Program-made: the position numbers and the translations under genes | In this document: piece by piece, positions 12,620 through 55,178 of the stretch | How the letters are laid out: each line of letters begins with the position of its first letter | Position numbering within the stretch: the stretch's first letter is position 1 | The notes under the pieces: model-generated | The model's input: only the letters and a program-made list of their open reading frames with translations | What the model was told of the DNA's origin: nothing | Databases searched by the model: none | Assembly (NCBI GenBank): GCA_036785325.1 | Contig: JAXIVH010000072.1 | Location: forward strand, 173,501-237,500 | Reading direction: 5' to 3' | Origin: Urophycis tenuis | Lineage: Eukaryota > Chordata > Actinopteri > Gadiformes > Phycidae | DNA length: 64,000 nt

Positions 12620-13365
12620 TAGGGTTGCACCGAATCCAGTATTCGGGTTCGGATTCGGCCGAATATTGGGCTTTTTTAAGGGGTTCGCGTTCTGCCAAAC
12701 CTTTTTTTCCATTTTTTTCCACCGAACCCGAATCCTACGCTTTCACTGCGCGACGTAATTATCTGTTTAAAAAAAGTAGCGCGTTGGAATGCAGTGGCTA
12801 TAGCTGCGAGAAAGCGAAAATGGAAGTAGTGAACAGAAAAAGTGTCGTTTGGCAGTTCTTTCAGATAAAAGAAGGCGATTCAAGTCGAGCTACATGTTCA
12901 ATTTGCAATGCTGATTTGTCTCGTGGTGGCAAGGAACCTAAACAATACACAACATCCCCGCCGTTAAAGCATTTGCGTATGAAACATCCGAAAGAATACG
13001 GATGTTTCAGTTGTGCACGAAGGAAAACTTCTCATCATTGCCTATGATCTAAACGAGAAAAAAAACAGCCTATTATCCATGTTTATGGATTAAATGTTCA
13101 ATAACATTCGTTTCGTTTGTTTTCTTTGTTGTTTTTTTTAAAAGAAACACTTTACTTTGCAGAAAGTTGCCTATTTTTTCCCAGTGGAAATTAAATAAAA
13201 CGAAAAATACACTGATGTTGATGTTGTTTACTTCATTAATGTGTTTAGTGTTAATGGAGTAGGATGGGAGTAGGATTCGGTATTCGGGTTCGGATTCGGC
13301 AGAATCTTAACCAGTGGATTCGGTATTCGGCAGAACCCTAAAAATCTGGATTCGGTGCATCCCTA
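12620..13365 (+). mobile_element. Non-autonomous hAT element with 8-bp target-site duplication
   Basis: The left terminus tagggttgcaccgaatccag and the right terminus, whose reverse complement is tagggatgcaccgaatccag, differ at one base. Both continue into GGATTCGG-rich subterminal repeats. The flanks are identical 8-mers 'attaaaac' at 12612-12619 and 13366-13373, diagnostic of hAT integration. The 746-bp element keeps only a BED zinc-finger ORF (12820-13047) and lacks the catalytic DDE and dimerisation regions, so it depends on a transposase in trans. Confidence 0.93.
12820..13047 (+). CDS. BED zinc-finger N-terminal ORF of the hAT element
   Basis: A 75-residue ORF inside the hAT element. 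Residues about 8-57 form a BED finger: SVVWQFFQIKE with the conserved aromatic pair, a CSIC pair (Cx2C), then LKHLRMKH giving Hx4H. BED fingers bind transposon ends. After the histidines the frame runs only 17 more residues, ending KTSHHCL, so the protein stops where the transposase core should begin. It could act as a DNA-binding competitor if expressed, but nothing here shows expression. The ATG at 12820 is the first that gives a compact domain. Confidence 0.65.
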   Translation: MEVVNRKSVVWQFFQIKEGDSSRATCSICNADLSRGGKEPKQYTTSPPLKHLRMKHPKEYGCFSCARRKTSHHCL

Positions 13366-13373
13366 ATTAAAAC

Positions 13374-13707
13374 AAACATGTCAACACTCTGATATCTATG
13401 TCCGTCATATATTAGTTATAGAAATCTATCAATAACTATTCTAAGGCTGGATGATTAATAAAATTTATAATTAATAAAATTTATAATTTAATAAATTTTT
13501 TAATTTAATTACGATTATGGCTTCCAACAATTATGAAAACAAGATAATGGAGGTAAAATGATTATTGTGCAGCCCTCCGTTTCGCAATGAGGCTCTTGAT
13601 TATAGTATCATTCTGAAGTGTTCTGAAATGAAATGTTATGCAAATTAAGGTAATTTTTCATCATACATTAAATGAATAAATTACATCATAAATTCATCAT
13701 AAATTCA
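13374..13707. other. No recognisable feature
   Basis: Very AT-rich sequence with short 'ataaaatttataattaat' internal repeats near 13455-13510. Confidence 0.4.
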
Positions 13708-13803
13708 TTCATCTACCAATTGCACTGTTCATCTCAATGATGACTACTATGTATGTTCATCTACCAATTGCACTGTTCATCTCAATGATGACTACTATGT
13801 ATG
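13708..13803 (+). repeat. 48-bp direct tandem duplication
   Basis: The unit beginning 'ttcatctaccaattgcact' and ending 'actactatgtatg' occurs at 13708-13755 and again at 13756-13803 with no difference that I can see. This implies a recent duplication. Confidence 0.9.
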
Positions 13804-13889
13804 TATATAGGTTTTAATTTTTTCATCTGACCTGATTCTAAGAGCTAGCATATAATTTTATCTTAATTTAGGTAAATCTATTTATTGTT

Positions 13890-14012
13890 TAGTGTTTATT
13901 GTCTATACTCAGGTTTTCTATCGCACTCCTCTATCCCCTTGTACTGCTGGTCAATGTGAATTTCTCATAAGGGGGATTAATAAAGGAATATCTATCTTAT
14001 CTTATCATAAAA
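13890..14012 (+). mobile_element. LINE 3'-terminal fragment
   Basis: 'cttgtactgctggtcaatgt' and 'taagggggattaataaagga' with a (TATCT)n tail match the reverse complement of the LINE 3' end at 55179 onward. It is an extremely 5'-truncated insertion. Confidence 0.7.
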
Positions 14013-14389
14013 CAAGAGATACTGAGAGAAAAATCAGACCATCAAAATCGCATCGACTATTTACCTCAGTTATGAGGCAAATATGCAGCATTTTCCATTA
14101 AGATATAGACATATCCATTCAATTAAAGACACAGTTTTCAGTTGGTTGTGGCAGAGCGCTACAACATTATCATTCTAATTTATTTTCTGGTTTTCCTGCA
14201 CAACCACTGAGAACATCCCTTTCCAGTAGATACTTACTTTTATATACTGCTATGTCTACCTCCGTCAGCATCTCCTCACATACTATCCACTATCCATTAT
14301 TCACTTATCTACCTACTCATTTATTATTGTATTACTGCTACTTATCTGACTTAGCCCGACTTAAACTTCTTTGATTTACTTTTTTTTTT

Positions 14390-14486
14390 TTTATGATGTA
14401 ATGTTGAGCTGACACGCACAACAAGAATTTCACCGCTGGTTATGATGTATGTTGTAGTATGTGACAATAAACTTGAAACTTGAAAC
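14390..14486 (+). mobile_element. Retroposon 3' end
   Basis: 'caagaatttcaccgctggtt' leads to 'gtgacaataaacttgaaact' with an imperfect duplicated tail, as in many fish LINE/SINE 3' ends. The class is not determined. The 14013-14389 stretch before it holds nothing I recognise. Confidence 0.45.
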
Positions 14487-14554
14487 AATAAGTGCCTCAC
14501 ACTCATCCATTCTCACAAACAATTATGATTATTTAGGGTTTAGTGTCTTGCCTT

Positions 14555-14648
14555 GGGACATTTTCGACATTTGGCTAGAAGGAACCCGGAAACGAACCTT
14601 CCAGGTTGCCAGATGACCTGCTCTACCTCTTGAGCTACTGCCGCCCTA
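14555..14648 (-). mobile_element. tRNA-derived SINE, antisense
   Basis: Read on the minus strand the block gives 'gggcggcagtagctcaagag' followed by a B-box region, the head of the fish tRNA-derived SINE family also present at 22290, 60061 and 62482. The middle and tail are degenerate. Confidence 0.55.
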
Positions 14649-14808
14649 TCCAGTTCTTTGTGTTCTATGCACTACGTAGACTATGAGTCTCATGTTACAT
14701 TAATGACAGCTTTGTTCAGGTCTGTTCAACGCAGACCTGTTCAAATTTGTAAATGATAAACCGCTCCTTAAAATCTCATCCAATTTCTTTTGTTGTTTTT
14801 GTTATTTG

Positions 14809-14872
14809 ATGCTGTAAAAAAATCTTTTTTTTACAGCATTTAACATTTAACATTTTACAAATGTTAAATGTT
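14809..14872. repeat. Two adjacent small inverted repeats
   Basis: The first hairpin, 14809-14839, pairs atgctgtaaaaaaa with ttttttacagcat. The second, 14842-14872, pairs aacatttaacatt with aatgttaaatgtt. Both are AT-rich, and no function is implied. Confidence 0.6.
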
Positions 14873-15969
14873 TTGTTAAACAATAGGGTACAAAAACATT
14901 GTTTGCTAAATTCACACATCACAACTTTCCCACAACCATTTTCTGCAATGTATGGTATATATGGTACTTGTAGAATATTTACTATGAGTATATGACAAAA
15001 TCTTTATGTGAGAGTTAGTACACAGACAACAGGAACACATTTCGTATGTATAATTTGTGTAATAGCATTTAAAAAATACCAGTTGGTTTTTGGAAGTATA
15101 CATGTTTCTTCCGTGCACATTTTGATCTGGTAGACAATGCTATTTTAAGATCAACCATGCAACAAATAAACCTTTACTGTAATCATAATTTCATTAAAAC
15201 CATTCCACATAAAGACCTGGAAATATTTGACATTCAGCCAATGCCACTATAATTTCAGGTCACACCCGCTGTGAGGCCTACTCAATATCTTTACTTGGGT
15301 GGACAGTAAAACAATACTAATGGATCCATAATTGTGTGTTGTTCTGTGAACATAAAGAAGTAATCGCAAGCTTTCCCGATCACACTGAGTCATTACGTAC
15401 TGTATGTCCATTGTATGTGATTGATTGATAACAAAACAATAGTGTCAAATGTTATCCCTTGCAGGATCTGAACACGCCTTGCAAACTCTTTAGCTTTTAT
15501 CACATGAGTCAAAACATGATCTCGTAAAACAAATATAAACAGAGAAACCACTTGAGAAAGTGTACGTGACATTTTTAATTGTCCAAGGCAGTATATCAGT
15601 TCTGCCCTTGAATACTCATAGGTAATATAAGTATTAGACTTTTCTATGATATTCACAAGTTAAAAACTGATTTACACTTTGGGTGTTGAAGGATGTGGAG
15701 CAAAAGTGTGCATTGAAAAATTATTGAAAGTGAACATTGTTATCTATTGTGTGTTATATTGTGTACTCAATGTGTTGTTGTATTGTATTGTTGGCCCACG
15801 CCATGCTCAACTAATGAAAAAAGATTACATTCTGGACAAACAAAAAACGTTTTAATAAAACAATAATTGTAAAACTTTATGAAGCATATCATGTGAACAA
15901 AACAGTACACTTTGGTGAATTGAATGTATTGCATGATCCTTGCAATTTATGGGCAGTATCTTCATATTT
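14873..15969. other. No recognisable feature
   Basis: AT-rich intergenic sequence. The few open frames under 90 codons lack domains and splice context. Confidence 0.45.
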
Positions 15970-16035
15970 GAATGCACTTAATTTTAGTCACTTTGGATAA
16001 AAGTATTAGCTAAATAAATGTAATATAATGTAACA
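15970..16035 (+). mobile_element. SINE 3' tail fragment
   Basis: 'agtcactttggataaaagta' followed by 'ttagctaaataaatgtaat' is the tail common to fish tRNA-derived SINEs. The tRNA-like head is missing. Confidence 0.6.
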
Positions 16036-16330
16036 GTGTGTCTTTTCATTCCCAGAAGAATGCAATAACAACATATGAAATAGCCCACATCCTTGTATCC
16101 ACCCTGCCCCTCCCTCCTGCACTCATACGCCAGAAGATACATCTCCTCGCCTTCACATAATTAGAGATCATCGTCATTTGTCACTGCTGGCACAAGGCTT
16201 TGGTTTGGGGGTGGGGATGGGTGTGGCGGAGCAGCGATTGGAGAGAGCAGAGAATGATTGAGGCAAGAAAGAAGGTAGAAGGGGAGTGAGAAAGGAAGGG
16301 AGGTTATGGGCGGGCAGCTTTTACACCTGT
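16036..16330. other. Proximal upstream region of the mucin gene
   Basis: No gene. It includes a purine-rich tract (about 16225-16310) just upstream of the promoter elements. It may contain regulatory sites, but I see no specific motif strong enough to name. Confidence 0.4.
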
Positions 16331-16363
16331 CCAATGTAGAGACATTCCATTGAGGTATAAAAA
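16331..16363 (+). promoter_or_regulatory. Mucin core promoter: CCAAT and TATA box
   Basis: CCAAT at 16331-16335 and TATAAAAA at 16356-16363 lie 52-84 bases before the first in-frame ATG. This predicts transcription start near 16385-16395 and a 5' UTR of about 20-45 bases. A TATA-driven promoter fits a strongly cell-type-restricted secretory gene such as a goblet-cell mucin. The start site is inferred. Confidence 0.7.
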
Positions 16364-16414
16364 CCTAGCTGTGCCTCCCCGTTCTCCTCAAACCTTACTG
16401 TGGTCACCAAGGTG

Positions 16415-48818
<32,404 letters not shown>

Positions 48819-49033
48819 GGGAGTGATCACATGATTACTTGCTACAGAACAAAACCTATGGCCTCATCATTTTTCTTTGATTTTGGCAGAAATACTAATA
48901 TATTATGTATTTTTTTTGGAAACCATCAAGTGTGTAGAAATACATATTTATATATAGTCTTGCAATTATGCAATGTTATTGTTACCTTAGATTATGCTAA
49001 TGTTTGTGCTTTTCTTCAACATTATTTTCAACC

Positions 49034-49039
49034 AATAAA
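49034..49039 (+). promoter_or_regulatory. Polyadenylation signal of the mucin gene
   Basis: The canonical AATAAA lies 216 bases after the stop codon and is followed within 50 bases by a GT-rich stretch. It is the first AATAAA downstream of the stop. The 3' UTR would be about 240 bases. Confidence 0.75.
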
Positions 49040-50052
49040 TCTGCTCAATGCAGCTCAATGCATCTGTCTCTATTTAATTTGTGTGTGTGTTCTTGTGCAT
49101 CTGTGTGTTTGTCTATGCACATGTGTGTTTGTGTGTGTCTGTGTGTACACGCATATAATCAACAATTGCAGGCTTTTTTTAAATCCAAACTGGTAAGGTA
49201 ATCAAGCTTTGGCTCATCGAAAATGCACTTATCCATATGGGTCTCTCTCTCTGGCAAGCAGTGGCTGCTACTCATACAAACACCACAGCTAGAGGTCATC
49301 ACGGGTTGTATCTAACCCCACCTGTGACCCACCTGTGTATATACTGTATATATGAAAGACCTGTGACTCCCACCAAACCCAAAATATTCACAAAAGAACA
49401 TAACCTCTACAGACCTAATACATAGAAGAAAAGTGGTCAAATGGGGTAGTGTCAAGTTACGTTCATTTACATAAGTTGAACAATTTGAGCAAATTCCACA
49501 CAGCCTTTTTGTCTTGCATTTTTCCCCCATTGACATTATTAGCCCATGTATTTGTCTTGTGATGATAATGTTAAATGTTTTGGAATCTGCAGGATGCTCA
49601 CATTCTTAGAGAGCATAACCCTAACCTAACCCTAACCTAAAGCTCGTTATAGCCACACGAGTACTGAGGCTATAAAATTAGATCTCAATTAGATGTTGGT
49701 CCATCAAATGTTCTTGATCATGTCCATTATCATTAAATTCAAACTTTATTGGAGACTCAAAGAGATCCATAATAGACAGAGAGAGACCCTAGGACCAACT
49801 CAAGGACTGCTGCTGGGGCCTTGCTCCAGCAGCAGTCCTTGAGTAGTAACCTACCATGTGTGTCTCAAGGAAGCCAGAGCACCAGGTTGAAACAAACGTG
49901 ACTACAGGAGAACATACAATTTCAACAAAAAAAGCTCCCAATGGGGTTTGAACCTGCAACCTTCTTCCTGTGAGGAAGCAGTCTCATCTACAACTTAATT
50001 CCAATTGTATACACCCCATTCAAGGGCTGTGACTATACAGTCATATAGAGAT

Positions 50053-50053
<1 letters not shown>
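49040..50053. other. Intergenic sequence with small repeats
   Basis: No gene. It holds a GT-rich stretch (49080-49145), a short CCTAAC run at 49617-49640, a retroposon-like 'aaactttattgg' near 49741 and a tRNA-like antisense B-box region 'ggggtttgaacctgcaac' near 49943. Confidence 0.45.
49799..49843. repeat. Perfect 18-bp inverted repeat with 9-base loop
   Basis: ctcaaggactgctgctgg at 49799-49816 is exactly reverse-complementary to ccagcagcagtccttgag at 49826-49843. It would form a strong stem-loop in either strand. Confidence 0.9.

Positions 50054-50121
<68 letters not shown>
50054..50121. repeat. (TA)n microsatellite
   Basis: About 33 pure TA units, followed by 'tttcaatttcaagatttcaag' type repeats to about 50185. 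Confidence 0.95.
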
Positions 50122-50123
<2 letters not shown>

Positions 50124-50185
50124 CAATTTCAAGATTTCAAGTGTCTATTGTCGAATCTTGAAATCTTGAAATCTTGAAATCAATC

Positions 50186-50802
50186 AGGCTGAGCTATAAG
50201 CATTACCAATCCGGAATAATAACTCAACCTTACATAACAATGAGTATCCACGGATACTCTGTGAATACCTCATAATAATCCCTAGAAATATAATGGATAT
50301 CCACAAATACTCCTGTGAATACATAAATGACCAAAACCCAACATTAAACGGGCCCCAGGTCTGAATTATTAAAGACCCTGCCCAAGATCTTGTATGACGG
50401 GGCTGGGCCCTCTGCTTCCCCTCACATGGAATAATTTTGGAAATACTGTATATTTGTCTGGCTATATTAAGATTGCGATATTTATATCAGGTATCTGCCC
50501 AAACAACATAGGCTAATAGTGGCCCTGTGCCACCAAACTCCTTCCCAGCACCACCATGTAACATTTCATTTCTGAAATGGTTGTATTGATTAAATCACAT
50601 GTTTTATTGGAATAGTTCTTCCAAAAACAAAATTGCTATGTGGAGGGATTCAAATGGACAAACAAAATAGACAAACAGACATCGTACAGACAAAACATAG
50701 AAACACAGAAAGTAAAAGAAAAAGTGAGATAGTGCGTTGAAAAATAGTGCAAGAATATATTTAAAAACAGTAAAAGACATTCTAAAGTGTCATAGTCAGA
50801 AT
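50186..50802. other. No gene; LINE-proximal sequence
   Basis: No feature is recognised. Part of it is probably the 3' UTR of the antisense LINE that follows, but its 3' end is not clear. Confidence 0.35.
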
Positions 50803-52967
50803 TTACAGTTTATGAGTGGTGGTGGGAGGGTGATGGTCTGAGGTGGGTGCAGGGTTAAGAGTCTGTGGCAGGGGGGCAGAGGAGGGGGGGGGGGGGGGGG
50901 GCAGGGGCAGAGCAGGGAGGGAGTTGAGCCTCCGGACAACCTGGTGAAAGAAGCTGACCTTGAGCCTGCTGGTTCTGGCCCGGAGACTCCGCAGTCTCCT
51001 CCCCGATGGCAGAAGACTGAAGATACTGTGGGATGGGTGGGTGGGGTCACCAGCAATCCTGATGGCTTTGCTGGTGAGGCGGGTATTGTAAATGTCCAAA
51101 ATGGGGGGGAGAGAGACACCGATGATCCTCTCAGCTGCTCTCACTATGCGCTGCAGTGTCTTGCGGCAGGACACGGTGCAGGCATCGTACCACACAGTGA
51201 TGCAGCTGGTCAGGAGGCTCTCGATGGTGCCTCTGTAGAATGTTTGCATGATGGTGGATGAGGCCCCAGCTCTTTTTAGTTTGCGGAGGAAGTACAGGCG
51301 TTGGTGGGCTTTTTTGGCCAGTGATGCGGTGTTATGGTTCCAGGACAGGTCTTCGTAGATGTGCACACCCAGGAACTTGGTGCTGCTCACCCTCTCCACT
51401 GTAGCATCGTTGATGATCAGTGGAGCATGCTGTGTGTGCATTCTCCTGAAGTCCACAACAATCTCCTTCGTCTTATTCACATTCAGACGGAGATTGTTGT
51501 CCTTGCACCACGTAGCCAGCCTGTTCACCTCACTCCTGTAGATCGTCTCATCGCCGTTGTTGATGAGACCCACCACAGTCGTGTCATCCGCAAACTTAAT
51601 GAAGATGTTGGAGCTGGATGTTGGTGTGCAGTCGTGGGTCAGCAGAGTGAAGAGGAGTGGGCTAAGCACACATCCTTGGGGGGCCCCCGTGTTCAGTGTG
51701 ATGGTGCTGGAGGTGCTGCTGCCGACCCGAACTGTCTGTGGTCTCCCCGTCAGGAAGTCCAACAGCCAGTTGCACAGGGAGGTGTTGAGTCCCAGCTGGT
51801 CCAGTTTGTGAATGAGCTGCTGGGGGATGATTGTATTGAATGCTGAGCTGAAGTCGATGAACAGCATTCTGACATAGGAGTCTTTTGTATCCAGGTGGGT
51901 GAGGGCAGAGTGGAGGGCAGAGGAGATGGCATCGGTCGAACGGTTGGACCGATATGCGAACTGGAAAGGGTCCAGGGTGGGGGGGAGGGCAGACTTGATG
52001 TGGTGCATGACTAGCCGCTCGAAGCACTTCATGAGGATGGGAGTGAGTGCGACTGGGCGGTAGTCATTGTGGCAGGAGGGAGACGACTTTTTCGGCACCG
52101 GGATGATGGTGGTGGCTTTGAGGCATGTGGGGACAACAGCCTGGCTCAGCGAGGTGTTGATGATGTCTGTGAAGACATCTGTGAGCTCCTCAGCACAGTC
52201 CCTCAGTACACGACCAGGAATGTTGTCGGGACCGGAGGCTTTCCGCGGGTTTGTCCCTTTGAGGGATCGCCTCATGCTATCTGGGGATAGAATCAACACC
52301 TGGTCGCCGGGAGAGGGTGGGGTCTTCTGTGCCGGGGTGCTGTTGTCTGCCTCAAAGCGGGCGAAGAAGTCGTTCAGCTCATTCAGCAGAGGGGTAGAGC
52401 TGTCGCAGGTCTGCGGAGAGGGCTTGTAGTCCATTATGGATTGGATCCCTCGCCACAGGTTCCTGGTGTCTCTGCTGTTGCTGAAGCGGTCGGCGATCCG
52501 TCTCTTGGCCTTCCTGATGCCGCGTGCCAGGTTGGCCCTGGCTGCCTTCAGGCCCACCTCGTCTCCAGCTCTGAAGGCGGTGTTCCGAGCCCTCAGGAGT
52601 CTGTAGACTTCCCCTGTCAGCCATGGCTTCTGGTTGGCCCGAATGCGGATGCTCTTGGTGACTGTGACGTCATCAATGCATTTCTGCATGTAAGAAGTGA
52701 CGGTGTCCGTGTACTCCTGGAGGTCTGTAGTGTTGTTGTAGGTGGCTGCCCGTCTGAACATGTTCCAGTCAGTGATGAGGAATCAGTCCTGGAGTGTCTC
52801 TGAAGACCCCTCAGGCCACATGCATACCTGCTTTGTTGTTGGTCTGATGACTTTGACCAGGGGTCTGTAAGCAGGCATTAACATAGTGGTGGTGTGGTCT
52901 GAGGCTCCTAGGTGGGGCAGGGGGAGGGCTTTGTAGGCCCCTCTATGCGTGGTGTAAACATTGTCCA
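50803..52967 (-). mobile_element. CR1/Rex/jockey-like LINE, 3' part with long RT ORF, antisense
   Basis: A 652-codon minus-strand frame (50803-52761) has the full RT domain: KASGPDNIPGRVL, NDYRPVALTPILMK, FIDFSSAFNTIIP, APQGCVLSPLLFTLLT, KFADDTTVVGLI (intact FADD) and TKFLGVHIYEDLSWN. The same frame continues upstream to 52967 apart from one TGA stop near 52783, through sequence resembling the end of the endonuclease (TTHRGAYKALPLPHLGASDH). It is cut at 52967 by an LTR element, and the rest of the endonuclease is at 56592-56852. Pro-rich low-complexity sequence ends the ORF. It is the most intact RT in the window but cannot be active as it stands. Confidence 0.9.
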
Positions 52968-53355
52968 TGTCACGCCAACGCCTCCCCCTCTACCTCGATC
53001 GGCGTCGCCTGGCTATTGATCACCGGTCACTACAACCCCCAGAATCCCCGGTGGTCATTAGCAGCCAGCTGTGTCTAATTCCCAATGTGTCTCACCTGTG
53101 TCTTGTTTGTTTCCCTACTTAACCTCGTGTCTCCTGTCTCCCCTTTGTGAGTGGTTGCGTGTATTTGGAATGTATTGATGTGTATTGTATTGTATGTCGT
53201 AGATGGACGTACTCTGTCTCCTGTCTACTTGACAAACGCACACACCTCGCTGTGTGCGCCTGTGCCGGTTTCGTCCGGCACTTAATTAAACTCTGTTACC
53301 CCATTTACGCTGCTTGGTCTCGCTCTTGTCTCCGCTCAACCCCGTAAGTGTCACA
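52968..53355 (+). repeat. 5' long terminal repeat
   Basis: The 388-bp LTR starts TGTCACGCC and ends TAAGTGTCACA. It is matched by the split 3' LTR at 55037-55178 and 56341-56591. Confidence 0.92.
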
Positions 53356-53973
53356 GAACCACTCACCACCGATGGAGACAGCGCACCAGGCAGCGGAGGA
53401 GCCCACGCTTGCCTCCGTGCTCAAGCGGCTCCCTACCGTCGAGGTATTGGAGCAGCGGATGGCGAGCACGGAGGCACTGCTCCGTGAGCTTCGCCGGCGC
53501 TTGCCGGCGACGAGTGGCGCCGCCTCCGACGCCGCAAATGGAGGAGTCCCAGCCCCAGCAGAGGCAGCCGGTCTTCGCCCTCCTCGGTGCGCCTCCCGGA
53601 GGTCTACACGGGAGGAGCAGCGGCGTGCGCGGGCTTTGTGCTGCAGGTGGGGCTTTATTTCGCCCACCCCTCCGCCTCCGATGAGGAGAGGATCGCCACC
53701 ATCATTTCGCTCCTGGGGGGAAGAGCCCGGGAGTGGGCGGTGGCGGTCTGGAACAGGGGGGGTGGTGCCCTCGCGTCCTATGCGGATTTCATCCGCACAT
53801 TCCGGGCGGTATTCGATCATCCGCCCGATGGACGCGAGGGAGGGGAGCGATTGTACCGCCTGCAGCAGGGCTCACGCCCCGTGGCGGACTATGCGGTGGA
53901 GTTCCGGACGCTGGCCGCCGCCAGTGGATGGAATGACGCCGCGCTCCTCACCGCCTTGTGGCAGGGAGCCAAA

Positions 53974-54234
53974 CGGGCCACCAAGCCTCAGAACGGGCCA
54001 GCTGAGGCCAACCCGTTCTGTGGAACCCGTCTGGCATTCGGAGGACCGCGGTCTGCGAGACGGGCTACCAAGCCTCAGAACGGGCCAGCTGAGGCCAACC
54101 CGTTCTGTGGAACCCGTCTGGCATTCGGAGGACTGCGGTCTGCGAGACGGGCCACCAAGCCTCAGAACGGGCCAGCTGAGGCCAACCCGTTTTGGGGAAC
54201 CCGTCTGGCATTCGGAGGACTGCGGTCTGCGAGA
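53974..54234 (+). repeat. 87-bp tandem repeats, 3 full copies, in gag tail
   Basis: Units start at 53974, 54061 and 54148, with a partial fourth at 54235. Because 87 is divisible by three they keep frame and encode KPQNGPAEANPF...GTRLAFGG repeats. Confidence 0.9.
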
Positions 54235-54288
54235 CGGGCCACCAAGCCTGCGGCTCCGCTGTCCAGCCAGGCCGCCGCTCCGCCGCAG

Positions 54289-54500
54289 CGGCCTCCTGTC
54301 TCTGCCGCTGGGCCGCAGCGGCCTCCTGTCTCCGCCGCTGGGCCGCAGCGCCCTCCTGTCTTCCCCGCTGGACCGCAGCACCCTCCTGTCGTCACCGCTG
54401 GGCCGCAGCGCCCTCCTGTCTCCGGCGCTGGGCCGCAGCGCCCTCCTGTCCCCGCTGGGCCGCAGCGGCCTCCTGTCTCCGCCGCTGGGCCGCAGCTGTC
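54289..54500 (+). repeat. About 30-bp GC-rich minisatellite in the LTR element
   Basis: Repeats of 'cgctgggccgcagcggcctc' type encode GPQRPPVSAA-like peptides. A further array with 'tctgcagccgctcc' words runs from 54632 to 54800. Confidence 0.8.
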
Positions 54501-55036
54501 CCCAGTTGGGGACGTCCGGCCGACGCCCGCTCCACGCATGCAGGGGGCCGTCCGTCCGACGACCGCTCCACGCACGCAGGTGGCCGTCCGTCCGACGCAC
54601 GCAGGTGGCCGTCCGTCCGACGCCGCCCCCTGAGTCTGCAGCCGCTCCGGAGGCTCCGCCCCTGAGTCTGCAGCCGCTCCAGAGACTCCGCCCCCGGAGA
54701 CTGCAGCCGCTCCAGAGACTCCGCCCCCTGAGTCTGCAGCCGCTCCAGAGACTCCGCCCCCTGAGTCTGCAGCCGCTCCAGAGACTCCGCCGCCAGATTC
54801 TGCAGCCTCAACCTCCCCTGAGGCCCTTGTCCCAGCGGCAGTTCAGGAGTCCAAAAGGGGCTGCCTTCACCGCCGGCCTCCGGAAGGCCCGCGCCCCCGC
54901 CACCGGGCTCCGGAGGGCCCGCACCACCGCCGCCGGCCTCCAGAGGGGTGCCACCTGACGTTCCCTGCTCCGCTCCTGGTAGCCCTCCTGGTGGGCGACG
55001 CCGCGCGTCAGGAGATGCACCTCAGGGGGGGGGTAC

Positions 55037-55178
55037 TGTCACGCCAATGCCTCCCCCTCTACCTCGATCGGCGTCGCCTTGCTATTGATCACCGGTCCCG
55101 GCACTACAACCCCCAGAATCCCCGGTGGTCATTAGCAGCCAGCAGTGTCTAATTCCCAATGTGTCTCACCTGTGTCTT
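55037..55178 (+). repeat. 3' LTR, first part
   Basis: Homologous to the first part of the 5' LTR. It is interrupted after 'ctgtgtctt' and resumes at 56341. Confidence 0.9.

Larger units (their letters stand above)
53372..54633 (+). pseudogene. Frameshifted gag of the LTR element
   Basis: The first frame (ATG at 53372) gives a start like sushi-type/Ty3 gag proteins (EPTLASVLKRL and an Arg/Leu-rich helix). The capsid-like part, FVLQVGLYFAHPSASDEERI, LLGGRAREWAVAVWN and RPVADYAVEFRTLAAASGWN, is in a different frame from about 53587 to 53970. A frameshift near 53560-53600 separates them. Beyond 53974 the frame consists of tandem repeats. No zinc knuckle or protease follows. Confidence 0.75.

Noticed and set aside
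12592..12819. Upstream extension of the BED ORF
   Set aside because: It runs across the hAT terminal inverted repeat and the flanking target duplication, so it is not part of a real protein.
53872..54811. Long antisense frames opposite the gag tail
   Set aside because: They mirror the GC-rich in-frame tandem repeats. No domain or start supports them.
53348..54958. 536-codon frame read as one long protein in the LTR element
   Set aside because: Only the first part is gag-like. The capsid-like motifs lie in another frame, and the rest is repeat-derived.
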